Assembly (NCBI GenBank): GCA_001695595.3
Contig: MBPM02000011.1
Location: 1,054,001 to 1,118,000 of the forward strand
Direction: 5' to 3'
DNA from: Plasmopara viticola
Lineage: Eukaryota; Oomycota; Peronosporomycetes; Peronosporales; Peronosporaceae
DNA: 64,000 bases
Below are positions 45,201 to 56,700 of this stretch, one piece after another. Below the pieces are notes generated by a model. That model was not told the origin of the DNA, ran no database searches, and saw only the letters and a program-made list of their open reading frames with translations. The translations under genes and the position numbers were made by a program. Numbering within the stretch: position 1 is the first letter of the stretch; each line of letters begins with the position of its first letter.

Positions 45201-48200
45201 ATCAGGTACGCAGATGCTTACGATAGGCCGTATTAGATGTCCAACGCGTCGAGCTCTGGATTTGATTGCAGCGTTTGCTGCGCTTGCTCCCGGGTTTCTC
45301 ACAACCGTAGGTTTGGCTCCGGGACTCCGCAAAATGACCTACTACACATGGAGCCTCAGCCTTTTTATATTGCTTTACCAAAGTGGTCCAGTTTGTCACA
45401 ATTGAAATACCAATCAAGGCATGGGACTACCTAGCCAATGTTCCTTGACTGTGCATTCCAGCACAACGGACTACCAGAATCAGTCGTTTGTCGTCTTAAT
45501 TTAAGATATGCTTCGGCGTCCCGCATTTGACGTTGCGCCCTAAAGAGGATCTGCAGCAATATGTTAACAATAGCTATTTAACAGGATGGCCAGCCTGAGC
45601 GAGTCACTTTGATATTCACTATGCATACTACACCAGTATGTCACATATTTTGAGCGTAGAGGCCATTCTTGCCCTGATTCAAATATAATTAGCAACGCTA
45701 TGCACGATACAATCGTTTTATACCAACCTTACTCACTATTTGAAGCGAATAAGAGCTTGGCCTATCTGCGGTCTCAATTTTCTACACACTAGCCAATCGA
45801 ATTGATTCCGTACATGACTCGTCGCCTGAAGCACGATGCAAATTTTGCATCCTATGTTCAAACAAGCCAAAAGCAATTGATCCATCCAGCACGGCCAAGT
45901 CAAGAGTCAAGAGGGGAGAAAGTAAGCTTGATATTGGGTACACAACGAGAGACCCTCGACAAACCGCACGATTATCGAGGTTTGCCTACCATAGTCGGTA
46001 GTCTGTTGCGTATTGCTTGATTGAAGTCCCGTATGGCTTAAAAAGCTAATTTACCACAATGGTGTAGAGTCGAGCTAGTAAAGCGCAGTTTGGCGTAATT
46101 CCGTAATTCTCCGTGTACGTAGCGTATGGTGTCTGCGTGAGCAAAAAAAGGTCACTTTCCACCGGCTCTCTGTGTAGTAAAATGAAGATTTGTCTCTTGG
46201 AGATGAACTCTTTAATGTAAGGTATATGCATGAAATAAATGTTTTTTGCAGACAAATTTCTTAAGATACATAATATACAGTGTCTTTGCGGGTTCAATAG
46301 CACGATTTGTCACAAGTGCACCATGCACCTCTTGCGTAGCTCAATAAGTCGTCACTTGTTTTTGTTTCCTGTTTCAATTCTATTTCTGTTGTTACTACGA
46401 TAAGATCTGTGAATCATTTATCATTTTGAACCCTCTTCTAGGGTGCAAATTTGGTTTCTACAAGTCGATACATGCTATGAGCGCCCAACAACTTTGCTTG
46501 CTTAATGACGCATTCGATCGACTAGCTACATACACATTGTTGATTTGACTGATAGATCCCGGCTGAGGTCGCAGTTGACAATTACGTGGGAATGTGTGGC
46601 TGGTGTAATACAAGTGTACTTTGTAGCCGAAACGTGTTGTGAAGTAGAGCTACGTAGTTGATATATCACGCGTAGGCAATCGAGTTATGTCATGCAGTTG
46701 TGCTGAGAGAATCAGCAATCTTGCTATGAGAATGATCAATAAGAACGGTTCGTTCTAGTAGACGATTCGGCCTTTAAGGGAAAGTAATCACGACCTACAC
46801 ATCAAGGCAGATACGGGTAGGGTATCACCCGATCGCAGCCTAAAATTGTTTGTGTAGTGGTACTCAACAAGTCAATCGTGTTAATCAGGTCAGCGATCTG
46901 CCTAACCTTGCTTGATACTTTATGATCATATAACATTTAATAAAGCTAAATAACAGCTTATATTCCCCATCCAGTTTCACCGTCCGGACGACTCAAAAAC
47001 GCTTTTCAATCGATTTGTAACTGCATCGGCGTCATTGGCACTGATGCTGCATATCTTTGCTTTCAGATTACTGTGCGATTGTCGCTGCCAGCTTTTCGGA
47101 CATTTGAGTCTGGCGTGTTGTAATGTACCGTAGCGTGATGTTTAGGCAGTTCCACCGCTACTCACATTAGTGTTTCCAGCGGTGGACCTGGGCGACCACA
47201 AAGCCTTGGCCGGTCGAATATACGTCCAGGCGGCTTTAAAAATCACGGTTGACTAGCTGCTGGCTACCGTCACATCTATATCTAAATAGGACTCAATAGT
47301 TGGCCTTTGCTTCACGAAGTACAGCTTTAACGTTAGAAGTTGAGTACAAATATTGAGATGTTTTATGTGCTTTACTGACGCACAAGACCTGTGCCAATCA
47401 AGTGTCGTTAGTAAAAAATCCATACCTCAGAAAAATGCCTTAACTTGATGACGTGCTGCTTCGTTAGCAATCGCAGCTTCACCGCTATGCCTGGGCAGAC
47501 ATATTTTTTACTCAATGAAAGATTTGTACAATCCTGCAATATTAACATAGCCTGACTCTAGCCGCAAGAAAATACGAGCATTGACATTGTCTAAAACTTG
47601 GTCTGGGTATGGTGATGATAACATACCACCTACATATTAAGAACAAGTTCTGGCCAATGTAAGCAACCAGCAAAGATGTTTATAAACTTGGTATTCCGAT
47701 GCCATATTCATCCGGGCCCCCTTTTAATCAATAAAGACTCGCAGCTTATTGTTGCGCTTTGATAATGCTGTCCCAACTACTAGAGATTCGTTTGCTGATG
47801 GTCACAGTGACTTATTTTTAAACCAATGGTCGTGTCTATCAAGAGCGATTATGCTATGGATTAATAGCAAACACCTGGAGTACCCTGGAACACACGGCCT
47901 CACTACACCTCTCACGATCGAAGTCAGAAGCTCTTAATGAAAATTGAACAGACCCTAAATGTTTCAAAACTATAAAGCTACGTTACCACTGTACGAACAA
48001 GAAAAACGACCGTACCGTTGTCAGTCCTAACGCAACATGGTATGCGTGTTACAATGAATTTTTTTATGCAATGTTGATGCCATATTGCATCAAAAAGTTC
48101 AATGTAACACTACCGATTTACTTGAGACGTTGGGATCAGTTTTTTGAATTCAGGCATTCCCCTCGTATGAGTCGTGAAGTGCCCATTGCACCCTTCGGGA

Positions 48201-48426
48201 GCGTTGTCTGTTGAAGGTGCAGTGTGGCTTTTTCACAATAAGTAAAGTATATGTACATGCTGTAAGTAACTACAACTACCATCGCTTCACAAAACACGCT
48301 CTGCATAGTCGTCACTGGCTTCGTGAGTTTGTTTCAAGCGAATGTTACTTGGCCGTAGGTGGCACTTAATTTCGTGAAAAGAATTGTCGAAATAGACAGA
48401 AATGCGCATGATCAACTTCTCAAAAC
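36252..48426. other. Gene-poor region, no supported gene
   Basis: About 12 kb of mixed-composition sequence in which all open frames are short and none shows a domain, signal peptide with RxLR motif, or splice-linked series. Frames with some protein-like character (for example 41485-41832 minus and 44544-44877 minus) lack recognisable homology and are not called. No LTR pair or recognisable reverse transcriptase was found, so any transposons here are too eroded to name. Confidence 0.5.
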
Positions 48427-48472
48427 ACGATAATATGCAAATTGTAACACAATACAATTTGCATATTATCGT
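48427..48472. repeat. Perfect 20-bp inverted repeat (hairpin), 6-nt loop
   Basis: Arms 48427-48446 and 48453-48472 are exact reverse complements (arm core GATAATATGCAAATTG), with loop ACACAA. It is an isolated foldback in the gene-poor stretch. Confidence 0.85.
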
Positions 48473-48829
48473 AACACATAAATTGTTTCAAACTGTCGGT
48501 GAGAAAGGTTTGCTCGCTATAGTTGTACATGGATCGCAGATCAAATATCAATACTTTGGGCATGTGTTATGCGTTGGAGCCTACATTTACTATACTTGTA
48601 TTATACAAGTTTGAATGTATTCCAATTACCATACAAAAAAAAAGCTTTTTACAAGCGGTAAATCTCCAATTTTCTTTATGGAGGACGAAAGAGCGTATTA
48701 AAGCCCAATTGGTTAAGTACAAAAATGGCGCGTTCCATTAACTTTGACTCTTATTAACAATTGCTTAACAATTAGGGTTTTGACATTAGAGGAAGCGATA
48801 TATAAATAAATCGCATCAATTGAGCGAAG

Positions 48830-49085
48830 GATTATGTTGACAGTTTTGATAATAACTTTAAGAAAGATCTTGTCAAATAGATTGCTAGTAGAATGTAAAA
48901 GCTTCAAATGCATAGACCGTGCGGCCGCTGAAACCAACTCATATGAGAAAAACTGCTTGTTATTTGCTTTATCTAACCCTGCTGATGTTTGATTTGGGGC
49001 GCGAGCTGTAGCCGCTTTAATGCCCATGCCTAGGGTCCTTATGAGGTTAGACGAAAAGGAATGAAGAAAAAGAATTGAATCTTAT
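48830..49085. repeat. Diverged dispersed repeat, copy A
   Basis: This shares a series of blocks in the same order and orientation with 58130-58370, for example ATTATGTT-ACA, CTTGTCA-ATAGATTGCT, CCGTGCGG and GCGCGAGCTGT. Identity is patchy, so the copies are old. On the minus strand both can be read as related peptides (SNLFDKIFL here, SNLYDKLLL in the other copy), suggesting a decayed coding sequence of unknown family. Confidence 0.55.
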
Positions 49086-49708
49086 TATCGAGGTCTAATG
49101 AAAGTATACATAAAAATGCGTCAGTGGCACACCGAAAGTCATTGATAACGACTAGTTTGCTTCATCGACGGCCCCACCGATAGTAATGATCTTTACCCTT
49201 GATATTGTCGCTGTAAAACGCATCATTTTTTCTTGCTGGCTGCGTATTTGTACTTGAATAAACCCTCAAAATCATACGTCGACTGTAAAGATATATTTCG
49301 TAGCAATCGAGAATATGGAAACCCGCAATCGCTGTGGCAAAAAGCAAGGAGGTAGGGTAGCCAAACATTCGCAAAATTTTCTACTGCTGAGCACTCGAGG
49401 AAGCATTAACGGCATCGCCTCAAAATACATTTGCAGCACACGCATTGTCCCGACTAAAATACTCCCGGCATCTCACCTGCAATGCGGACAATTGCAACAG
49501 CCCGCAACTCCAACCCAAACGCGAAAAAGCCGTCTATTGCAGCGAACAAATTGCCACTTTAACAGTTACCCTGCCCGAGAAAGGACACCCACGGCGCCCG
49601 ACCATCATTCGGGGGTAAAGTTCTCGGCCCACCTTCAGCTTCATCCTCACTTGTCTTTAGAAAAGACTCACTCTGCGATTTGGCCCTTCCTACGGAAGCC
49701 ACTCAGCC
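49086..49708. other. Upstream region of RING gene
   Basis: An open frame in line with the RING ORF runs upstream of its ATG back to about 49664 (KRLTLRFGPSYGSHSA), preceded by a possible acceptor TTTAG and, about 46 nt earlier, a GTAAAG donor-like site. A 5' exon encoding a Cys-containing segment (CNADNCNSPQL) is therefore possible but not proven; the intron would be unusually short. Confidence 0.4.
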
Positions 49709-50470
49709 ATGGACCTTGCCATTCGGGTCAATGTACGCTACGCCGCCCCGGCCAACTCGCAGATTAAAGACGCACTCTCACTATTTAAGAGTGCGCGCTG
49801 GGTGCACTCTATCATTCGCTACATCATTCCGCAGCTTAACAGCGTATCGCCTGCCGCGATGCACTTGATGGAGACTCTTAAGCGCAATCCAGCTGACGTT
49901 CGGCAGCATGAGGACGGAGAGCGAGCTGTTTGTGTCGTGTGCATGGAGGCGCTTGTATCACCCTGTGCTGAGCTACCGACATGTTGCCATCAATTTCACG
50001 AGCACTGTATTGAGCCTTGGCTCAAGACCCATAGCACTTGCCCCACGTGTCGGCATCAATTGCCCACCGATCCTTACACAAGCTACAGCGTCTACGCTAT
50101 CAATACTACCATTGTCTTACAGCAGTCTCAGTCCAGCATGCCAGCAGCAGAACTGTTGGAACTATCGGCTAGCAACCAGGTGATCCGAGCCATAGTGAAC
50201 GCGCGCGTGAGACGAAATGCAGCCTCGTCGTCAGCAACTGGAGTACTCATGCACAGATCAAGTCACCTTCCAGTGATTCAGACAGAAGTTCCCGTCATGA
50301 ACGCAAGTGTCTTGCAACGCGGCTCCAGCTTGGCGGCATCGTTAGCATCCTGTATTACTGAACCTGTCGTGCCAGTCATTCACCGAAATGCATCGCGGCG
50401 ACGTTTTCGGGAGGAGGAAACCATTCGAGCGATTGACAAGCGACGACGGCTGAGCGAACAAGATATCTAA
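49709..50470 (+). CDS. RING-H2 finger protein, likely E3 ubiquitin ligase
   Basis: Open frame of 253 residues beginning at an ATG in good context (GCCATGG). The RING-H2 finger spans 75-114: CVVC, then TCCHQFHEHC with both histidines, then CPTC, matching the C3H2C3 ligand pattern, with the tryptophan (EPWLKTH) that contacts the E2 enzyme. Such domains bind ubiquitin-conjugating enzymes and promote substrate ubiquitination. The C-terminus is basic (RRRFREEE, RRRRL-like) and may be a nuclear signal. No membrane segment is seen. An upstream exon is possible. The substrate is unknown. It is convergent with neurochondrin, 217 bp between stop codons. Confidence 0.85.
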   Translation: MDLAIRVNVRYAAPANSQIKDALSLFKSARWVHSIIRYIIPQLNSVSPAAMHLMETLKRNPADVRQHEDGERAVCVVCMEALVSPCAELPTCCHQFHEHCIEPWLKTHSTCPTCRHQLPTDPYTSYSVYAINTTIVLQQSQSSMPAAELLELSASNQVIRAIVNARVRRNAASSSATGVLMHRSSHLPVIQTEVPVMNASVLQRGSSLAASLASCITEPVVPVIHRNASRRRFREEETIRAIDKRRRLSEQDI

Positions 50471-50687
50471 GCTCGTGCAGTACCACGTCGTCGTTCTTAT
50501 CGGATAGACCTAATTAGTTAGAAGTAAAAATTACAGTCAAGTCTTGACCAGTGGTGGCGGGATGTTCGCTATTCGTACAATCATCTTTGTTCTTTATTGC
50601 TTAGAAGTTGTCAAAAGATACGACCCTGCTTCAGGAATTACGACACATCTGTCAAATCCGCTAATAGCATTGCTGGTCGTCGTGAGT

Positions 50688-53204
50688 TCAATCATCACTT
50701 GAGAAGAACTGTGGCGTCAGTGAGGACCGCATCGAGAGCACTCGCATGAGCTCGAAAAGGTCGGCGGTTGATTCCACATTTGCGTTGGGAGGGTGGGCTA
50801 CCAACCAGGTGACAATACTATTAAAAGGGGGGATCAGATTCGCGATGGCAGCCGGTAAACGGCACGGATGGCCCCTTTTATCTTGAAAGTGACTGGCAAT
50901 AAACAAGACCACGCAGACAAGGTGCAACAACATCACGTAGCGATCGTCTTCTCCGCAATTTTCACGTGTAAGCTTCTTGTCGGTCATCAATCGAGATCCG
51001 CTAGTACACGCCACGGGCAGGAGAAACGTTAAAGCACGAAACCATTCTTGTGCGTTGGAGATTTTCGACTTTTGCGACTGTGTAGTGCTTGCATTGCCTC
51101 CACGAATCAATACCAAGTTGATCAAGATGCCGAGACAGAGCGTTAGGGTAGACACATTGGCAAATTCAGTTTTTCCATCGGCAATATCAGCGCAAATGGT
51201 ACAACAAAATTGCATCAGCCGTCGCAGTACATTCACGTTTTCCGACATGATAGAGGCGCCGTCTGGAAGTGCGCTGAGCTGGAGCAATCCTGGCAACATA
51301 TAGTGAAGCTGGTCAATGTTTCCGTCGACCTTGTGGATCACGGCAGCTTTTTGCATCATTTGAGATACGGCATCGATTTCATCATCTGAGTCAACCTCGT
51401 CATCCGAATCGATTGACTGGTTGCCTTTTAATCCAAGTGTTTCATTCTCATCGTCCGCTGCGCAAACTAGCAATGGTTTGTAGCAAACCATGAACGGAAT
51501 CAATTGCATCACTACATCGACGTAAGTATCCGAGTCTTCTGCAAGCCAGGCACTCACAATACGCACACTAGCGCAAATTACAGCATCCAAGTGGTAGGTT
51601 GAATCTGCACGTGACTTGCACAGCTCTTGGTAGCGATGAGTCTGAACGAAATCCCGTGCCAAAGTCAGATGCTCCAAGACCACTTCAAACAACTGATTAA
51701 ATGTTTCCTTCGTCTTGAGCAAAATATCGTATGGCAGCGTATGCTCGCTCTCGTAGCTGTAAACTAGACCACTAATGATCATTTCAGTGATACCGTAGCA
51801 AATGGGCAGAATGGCGAGTATGCGTTGAACCTCCTTCTCGCGCCTCCTCGTTTCTTCTACGGACTCTTCTTCTAGCTCATCAACTTGAATCAGTAAACGT
51901 TCCACGTCATCCACCATAATCTTAATCTACATAAATTAAGCACAAAGTCCGCTTAAAGAACCCAGGTACCATACAGATGTGGCAAACCTACCTCAATCGA
52001 CACAATTTTTAACAGAAAAAGGATAAATTTTCCGCCCGACACTTCGTCATGGGGCGCTTGGCTGCGCAAAGTGGTGCCCGGCACCATCCACAAAGTCCCC
52101 GACTGCTTCATGAGCTGAAAAGTGAGCCGCAAACATTCGTCACGCTCTTGATGAGGCCACTTTACGCGCAGAAAGCGTAGTACGCCCGTCCGGATATCAG
52201 AAAGACACTGCGAGCTAAGGAGCTCGACCGGTGCGTTGTCAGTCTCAACAAGCCTCAAGTAGCAATTCAATATTGCTAACACTTGAACGGCTGTCTTACC
52301 CCGTACATGCGCAAAATTGGAGCAGATAAACTCGAAGTCGTAGCTATGAATACGATCCCAAAGCTCGTGCGTGCTCGCTAATCCGCTCACGACGCACCAC
52401 AGGTCCTTTGCAAACGACTCCGTCAATTGATCTTGTTCTGCCGACTTTGTCTCTTCGGATAGATCTTGATGCAAATGCGATCGACTAACTCTCTTGAGAA
52501 CTCGAAAGAGTCGACCAAGAACACTTTCGTGCAACATGGCCTAAGCAAAAGCCCCGTCAGACCCAATTTTGCAACAAAATCTTGCAAAAGAACGGACTGC
52601 CGCACCTGCACTCCATTCGTCGTCTGTAACAAGCAAGACAGAATGCAAATACAGTCCGCGGATGACTCGAGGGGCGTCGCCTGCGATGCTAATTGCTCTA
52701 ATAGAAACTGCACGAAGTTTTCTTGAGCAAATTCCTTCGCCACAGTTGGGTCTGTGCAGAAGCTACGCAATACGTTTATTGAGCATACTAAGCAAAGCAT
52801 TTAAGTTACACATTATTTAACATCCAAACACAATGTACCTCGCCAATAAGTTCAAGCCAAGGCTTTGAAAAGATGAGAGTATCCCGACGTCCTCGGGACC
52901 TAAAATGACAGACATCATTAACGTCCATGTTTCATCGACCAGCAACAGCAGTACCACAGCATCATTTCAAAACCTTGTACGCACTTTTGGTGTGTAGAAG
53001 ACGCAGGAAGAAGCTTATGCCCACGATTGAAAGCACCTGCCGCCCCACGTGCTGTAATTTGTCAGGCGGCAGGTCGCCTAGCTTAGTGACCATAAGCAAG
53101 CCAGCAAATTTGTGCTCGTCAGTTTTTCCCGCTAGCATTTTCATGCACTGAGCGATTTTCTCATCCATAGCTACTGCCGCCGCGACAGTGTCGCCGGTGG
53201 CCAT
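50688..53204 (-). CDS. NCDN: Neurochondrin family protein
   Basis: Five exons on the minus strand: 52985-53204, 52839-52899, 52606-52762, 51992-52540, 50688-51926; 741 residues against about 729 in animals; introns 65-85 nt, phases consistent. The N-terminus KIAQCMKMLAGKTDEHKFAGLLMVTKL matches the neurochondrin hallmark, followed by FFLRLLHTKS and LGLNLLASFCTDPTVA, where a two-nt phase join recreates the conserved SFCTDP. The rest is all-helical ARM/HEAT-like repeats through ILINLVLIRGGN, with an acidic insert (SIDSDDEVDSDDEID) near residue 500. Neurochondrin is a cytosolic armadillo-type protein implicated in signalling and Rab/GPCR binding in animals. Its role in oomycetes is not known. Confidence 0.9.
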
Positions 53205-53479
53205 CGTTGTGCGGGTTTTGTGTTCGTACTTGAGAGATACCAGTACATAAATTTAGATAATCGGCACAAATTCAGGAAGCCTTATATTTTTTTGAAATGC
53301 AGGCCAAAAGCGAAACATAAATGTCAGCGCAGACAGCACTATTTCAAATGAGCCGACTTCCAACCATAGCCACGAGATATAACGGAACGGGTTGGACTTT
53401 ACTATGTCGGCTTCGACGTTAACAAAATTCCAGGTTCCTGACAATTTTAGTGCAATGAATGCATTCATCTGCCGAGGTA
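53205..53479. other. Left flank of the copia insertion
   Basis: The minus strand 53253-53468 is open (NAFIALKLSGTWNFVNVEAD, WLWLEVGSFEIVL) and would continue across the empty copia site to about 57872 onward. It looks protein-like but has no recognised family, so the insertion may have hit an old repeat or pseudogene. It also holds the NCDN promoter. Confidence 0.4.
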
Positions 53480-53484
53480 GGTAA

Positions 53485-53690
53485 TGTTAATAAAAATAAA
53501 CTCGGGATCGGAATGTTAATAAAAATAAACTCGGTAAGTTGTATTTGTGCGTTCATCCTTGTCCTACTCTTTGCTGTCTCTCTTGCTGGCCATTCATTCC
53601 TTTCGCGCACGATAGCCATTCAATCGCATTGACCAATCACTGGTCATAGTAACGTCCGCCTTTCTTCGATCAGCACATCAATCTTTAACA
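53485..53690 (-). repeat. 3' LTR of copia element
   Basis: Same length and, as far as can be compared by eye, same sequence as the other LTR, including the internal 29-bp repeat (units at 53485 and 53514). Confidence 0.93.
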
Positions 53691-53699
53691 CTCTCCCTT
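53691..53699 (-). other. Polypurine tract
   Basis: The minus strand AAGGGAGAG directly precedes the 3' LTR, the expected plus-strand DNA primer site. Confidence 0.85.
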
Positions 53700-53722
53700 G
53701 ATGTGCGCGCGAAGTGACCATC

Positions 53723-56700
53723 CTACGCTGCCATCCGTAGACCCGTAAGAAACTTGCTGTGCTTGTCCCTTGCAAGTGCCTTCGTGAATCCGTCCGCGAC
53801 CATGTCTTCCGTCGGCTTGTATTCAAGTGTGATTTCCTCGCGTTCCACTTTCTCGCGCAGGAAATGAAACTTGATGTCGATGTGCTTCGTCCGCGAGTGA
53901 TAAACAGGATTCTTGGCCAGTGCGATGCAACCTTGATTATCTTGATAAATCGTTGTTGCCGAATCGACACCGTACTTCATGTCCTTGAGCAGACTTCGGA
54001 ACCAAATAGCCTCTTGCGTCACACTGTACAAACTCATGTACTCTGCTTCCGTGCTTGATGTTGCGACCGTCGGCTGACGCTTGGAATTCCACGAAACGGC
54101 ACTTCCATTCAAGAAGAATACATACCCTGTTGTTGAACGTCGCGTGTCGAGGTCTCCTGCCCAGTTTGCATCAGCATACGCAATCAGCTCTCCCTTGCTC
54201 GAGCCGTCAAACACAATGCTGATATCTAGTGTCGTCTTCAAGTACTTCAGAATTCGCTTGGCCGCCGCCCAGTGTGCCTTGCCGTAACGCTCGCAAAACT
54301 TGGCAACTTCACCAACAGCATATGCTATGTCCGGGCGCGTACATGTTGCTATGTACATCAAAGCCCCCACCAGTTCGCGATATGGGTACTTCGGCGCAAA
54401 CGCTTCCTCTTCGGGCAACTTCGACAACTTGGAGTTACTGTCCGCTGGTGTGTGCACGTCCTTGCATTGATCAACACCAAATTTCTCCGCGAGTCGCTTG
54501 ATATACGCTTGTTGGTTTATCTTGATCACATGGTCGTCACGCTTGCGGTGTATCTCGATCCCCAGGCAATACTTGAGCTCTCCGAGTTCTTTGATGCTGA
54601 ACTCTTCCTTCAGCGCACTCTTGATGTCCTCAATATGATCCATGGTTTTGCAGAACAGCATCAAGTCATCCACGTAAATGATGATGATGCTGTACTCGTT
54701 TCTCGAAACACGAACGAACACACATGGGTCTGCCGAGGTACCCTTGAAACCTTGATTCTCCAGATGCTTGGTGAGCTTGCTGTTCCACTGTCGCGCAGCT
54801 TGCTTCGTCCCGTAAAGTGCTTTTTGAAGTAAGCACTTCTTTGCCGGATTTTCTTCATCTTCGAAGCCATCTGGCTGGTCCATGTAGATCTCCTCTTCAA
54901 CTTCGCCATACAGGAATGCTGTATCAACGTCGACATTTTCAGCTTCTAAGTCTTCAGCCGCTGCGATCGCCAACACCGCATTAATCGACTCTTTGCGTGC
55001 GACTGGCGCAAACGTCTCATTGTAGTCAATTCCAGGGCGCTGCGTAAACCCCTTTGCGACTAAGCGTGCCTTGAACTTCACAATATTGCCACTCGGATCA
55101 CGCTTGATACGGAAGACCCACTTGCACCCAACAGCCTTCTTATGCTGTGGCATGTCCAATAGCTTCCATGTGTTGTGATCTTCAAGTGACTTCATCTCGC
55201 TCTTCATCGCTTCCAGCCACTGATCCTTGTATTCGCTCTTCATTACTTCTTCGTAGGTGGAAGCTTGTTCCCCACTGCTCTCCGCGACCAAACAGTGGTG
55301 AGAGTCGTACTCTCCCTCGAAGTCGTCCAGATTGAATTCACCGCGGCGTATGTTCGTGAATTCTTTGTCGTAGCGCACCAGACCACGCTTCTTCCGAACA
55401 GGTCGCACCATCCACTCTTCTTCGCCATCTCGGCCAGGTGTGCTCGATGCACGAGTTGGAACTTGAACGACCACGTTATCTTGCCCGTCGTTCCCCGGCT
55501 CCTGGCGTGTTCGCATCGGTGGTGTCCTCAAAACTTCCTCTTCAAACGGTGCCTCCGTCTCTTCTTCGTCTTCAATCACGTCGACGATCACATTTCTTTT
55601 CTTCTCCAGTACCTTCGAGACGGGATGCTCAGCGAACGTCACACTTCTTGAAATCTTGATTGATCCGTCGTCCGCGTCAAGAAGTCGATACGCCTTGTGT
55701 TTCTTCGCATATCCAAGGAAGAAACACTTCACGCCTGAATCATCCAGTTTCTTGCGTCCCGCCTTCGCCACATGCGCGTAACACTGCGCACCAAATACGC
55801 GCATGTGGTCGATACGCGGTTTCCGCTTAAACACCATCTCGTATGGACTTGATCTCTTGTTCGACGCGTTTGGAAGCACGTTCCGGATGTCTGTCGCTGT
55901 CATGAGAGCTTCACACCAGTATGACTTGTCGAGTCCACTGTCCTTGATCATGCAGCGTGTCATCTCGATCAGTGTCCGGTTCATGCGCTCTGCCATACCG
56001 TTCTGTTCAGGGTTGAACGGTACCGTGAACTCTTGTTTGATAAACTTTGCCTTGCAAAAGTTGTCCATCGCCGCGTTCCGGTACTCCCCACCGTTGTCAC
56101 TTCGAAGAACCTTGACCTTTGTCCCAGACAGCGTCTTGATCTCTCGGTAAAACCTTGTGAACGCGCTTGTTACTTCGCTCTTCTTCCGCAACGGGAAGAC
56201 CGTCGTGTACCGGTTTTTCATCATGATGAAGCTGACAATGTACTTGTAGCCGGACTTTGAGAGTGGCGTGATTGGCCCGAGTACGTCAGAACACACCACT
56301 TCATCGGAACGCGCAGCCTCCCTGAGCTCTGCGTCTTCCTCACTTGTATTGAAAGACTTTCGCACTTGCTTGGATGTTGCGCACACATCGCATACAAAGT
56401 CCATCTTCATCTCTTCTCCCTTGATTCTTCCATCCTTGACCAGAGCGTTTACCGTGCCATACGATGCGTGACCCAGTCTTCGGTGCCATAGCTCTGCTTC
56501 TGTCTCTGCAACATGGCACTCCGCATCAGCCTCGATGTTGAGGTACATCAGGAAACCCTGTTTCCTTCCCGTGGCAACCGGTGTGCCGCCACGCTTCACC
56601 ACGCACTCGTCGCGGGTAATCTCGATCGTCATTCCTCGTGCTGCTGCAGCCGTAAGCGAGAACAAATTCTTCGACAGTTCTTGAACGTGCAGAGTATTTT

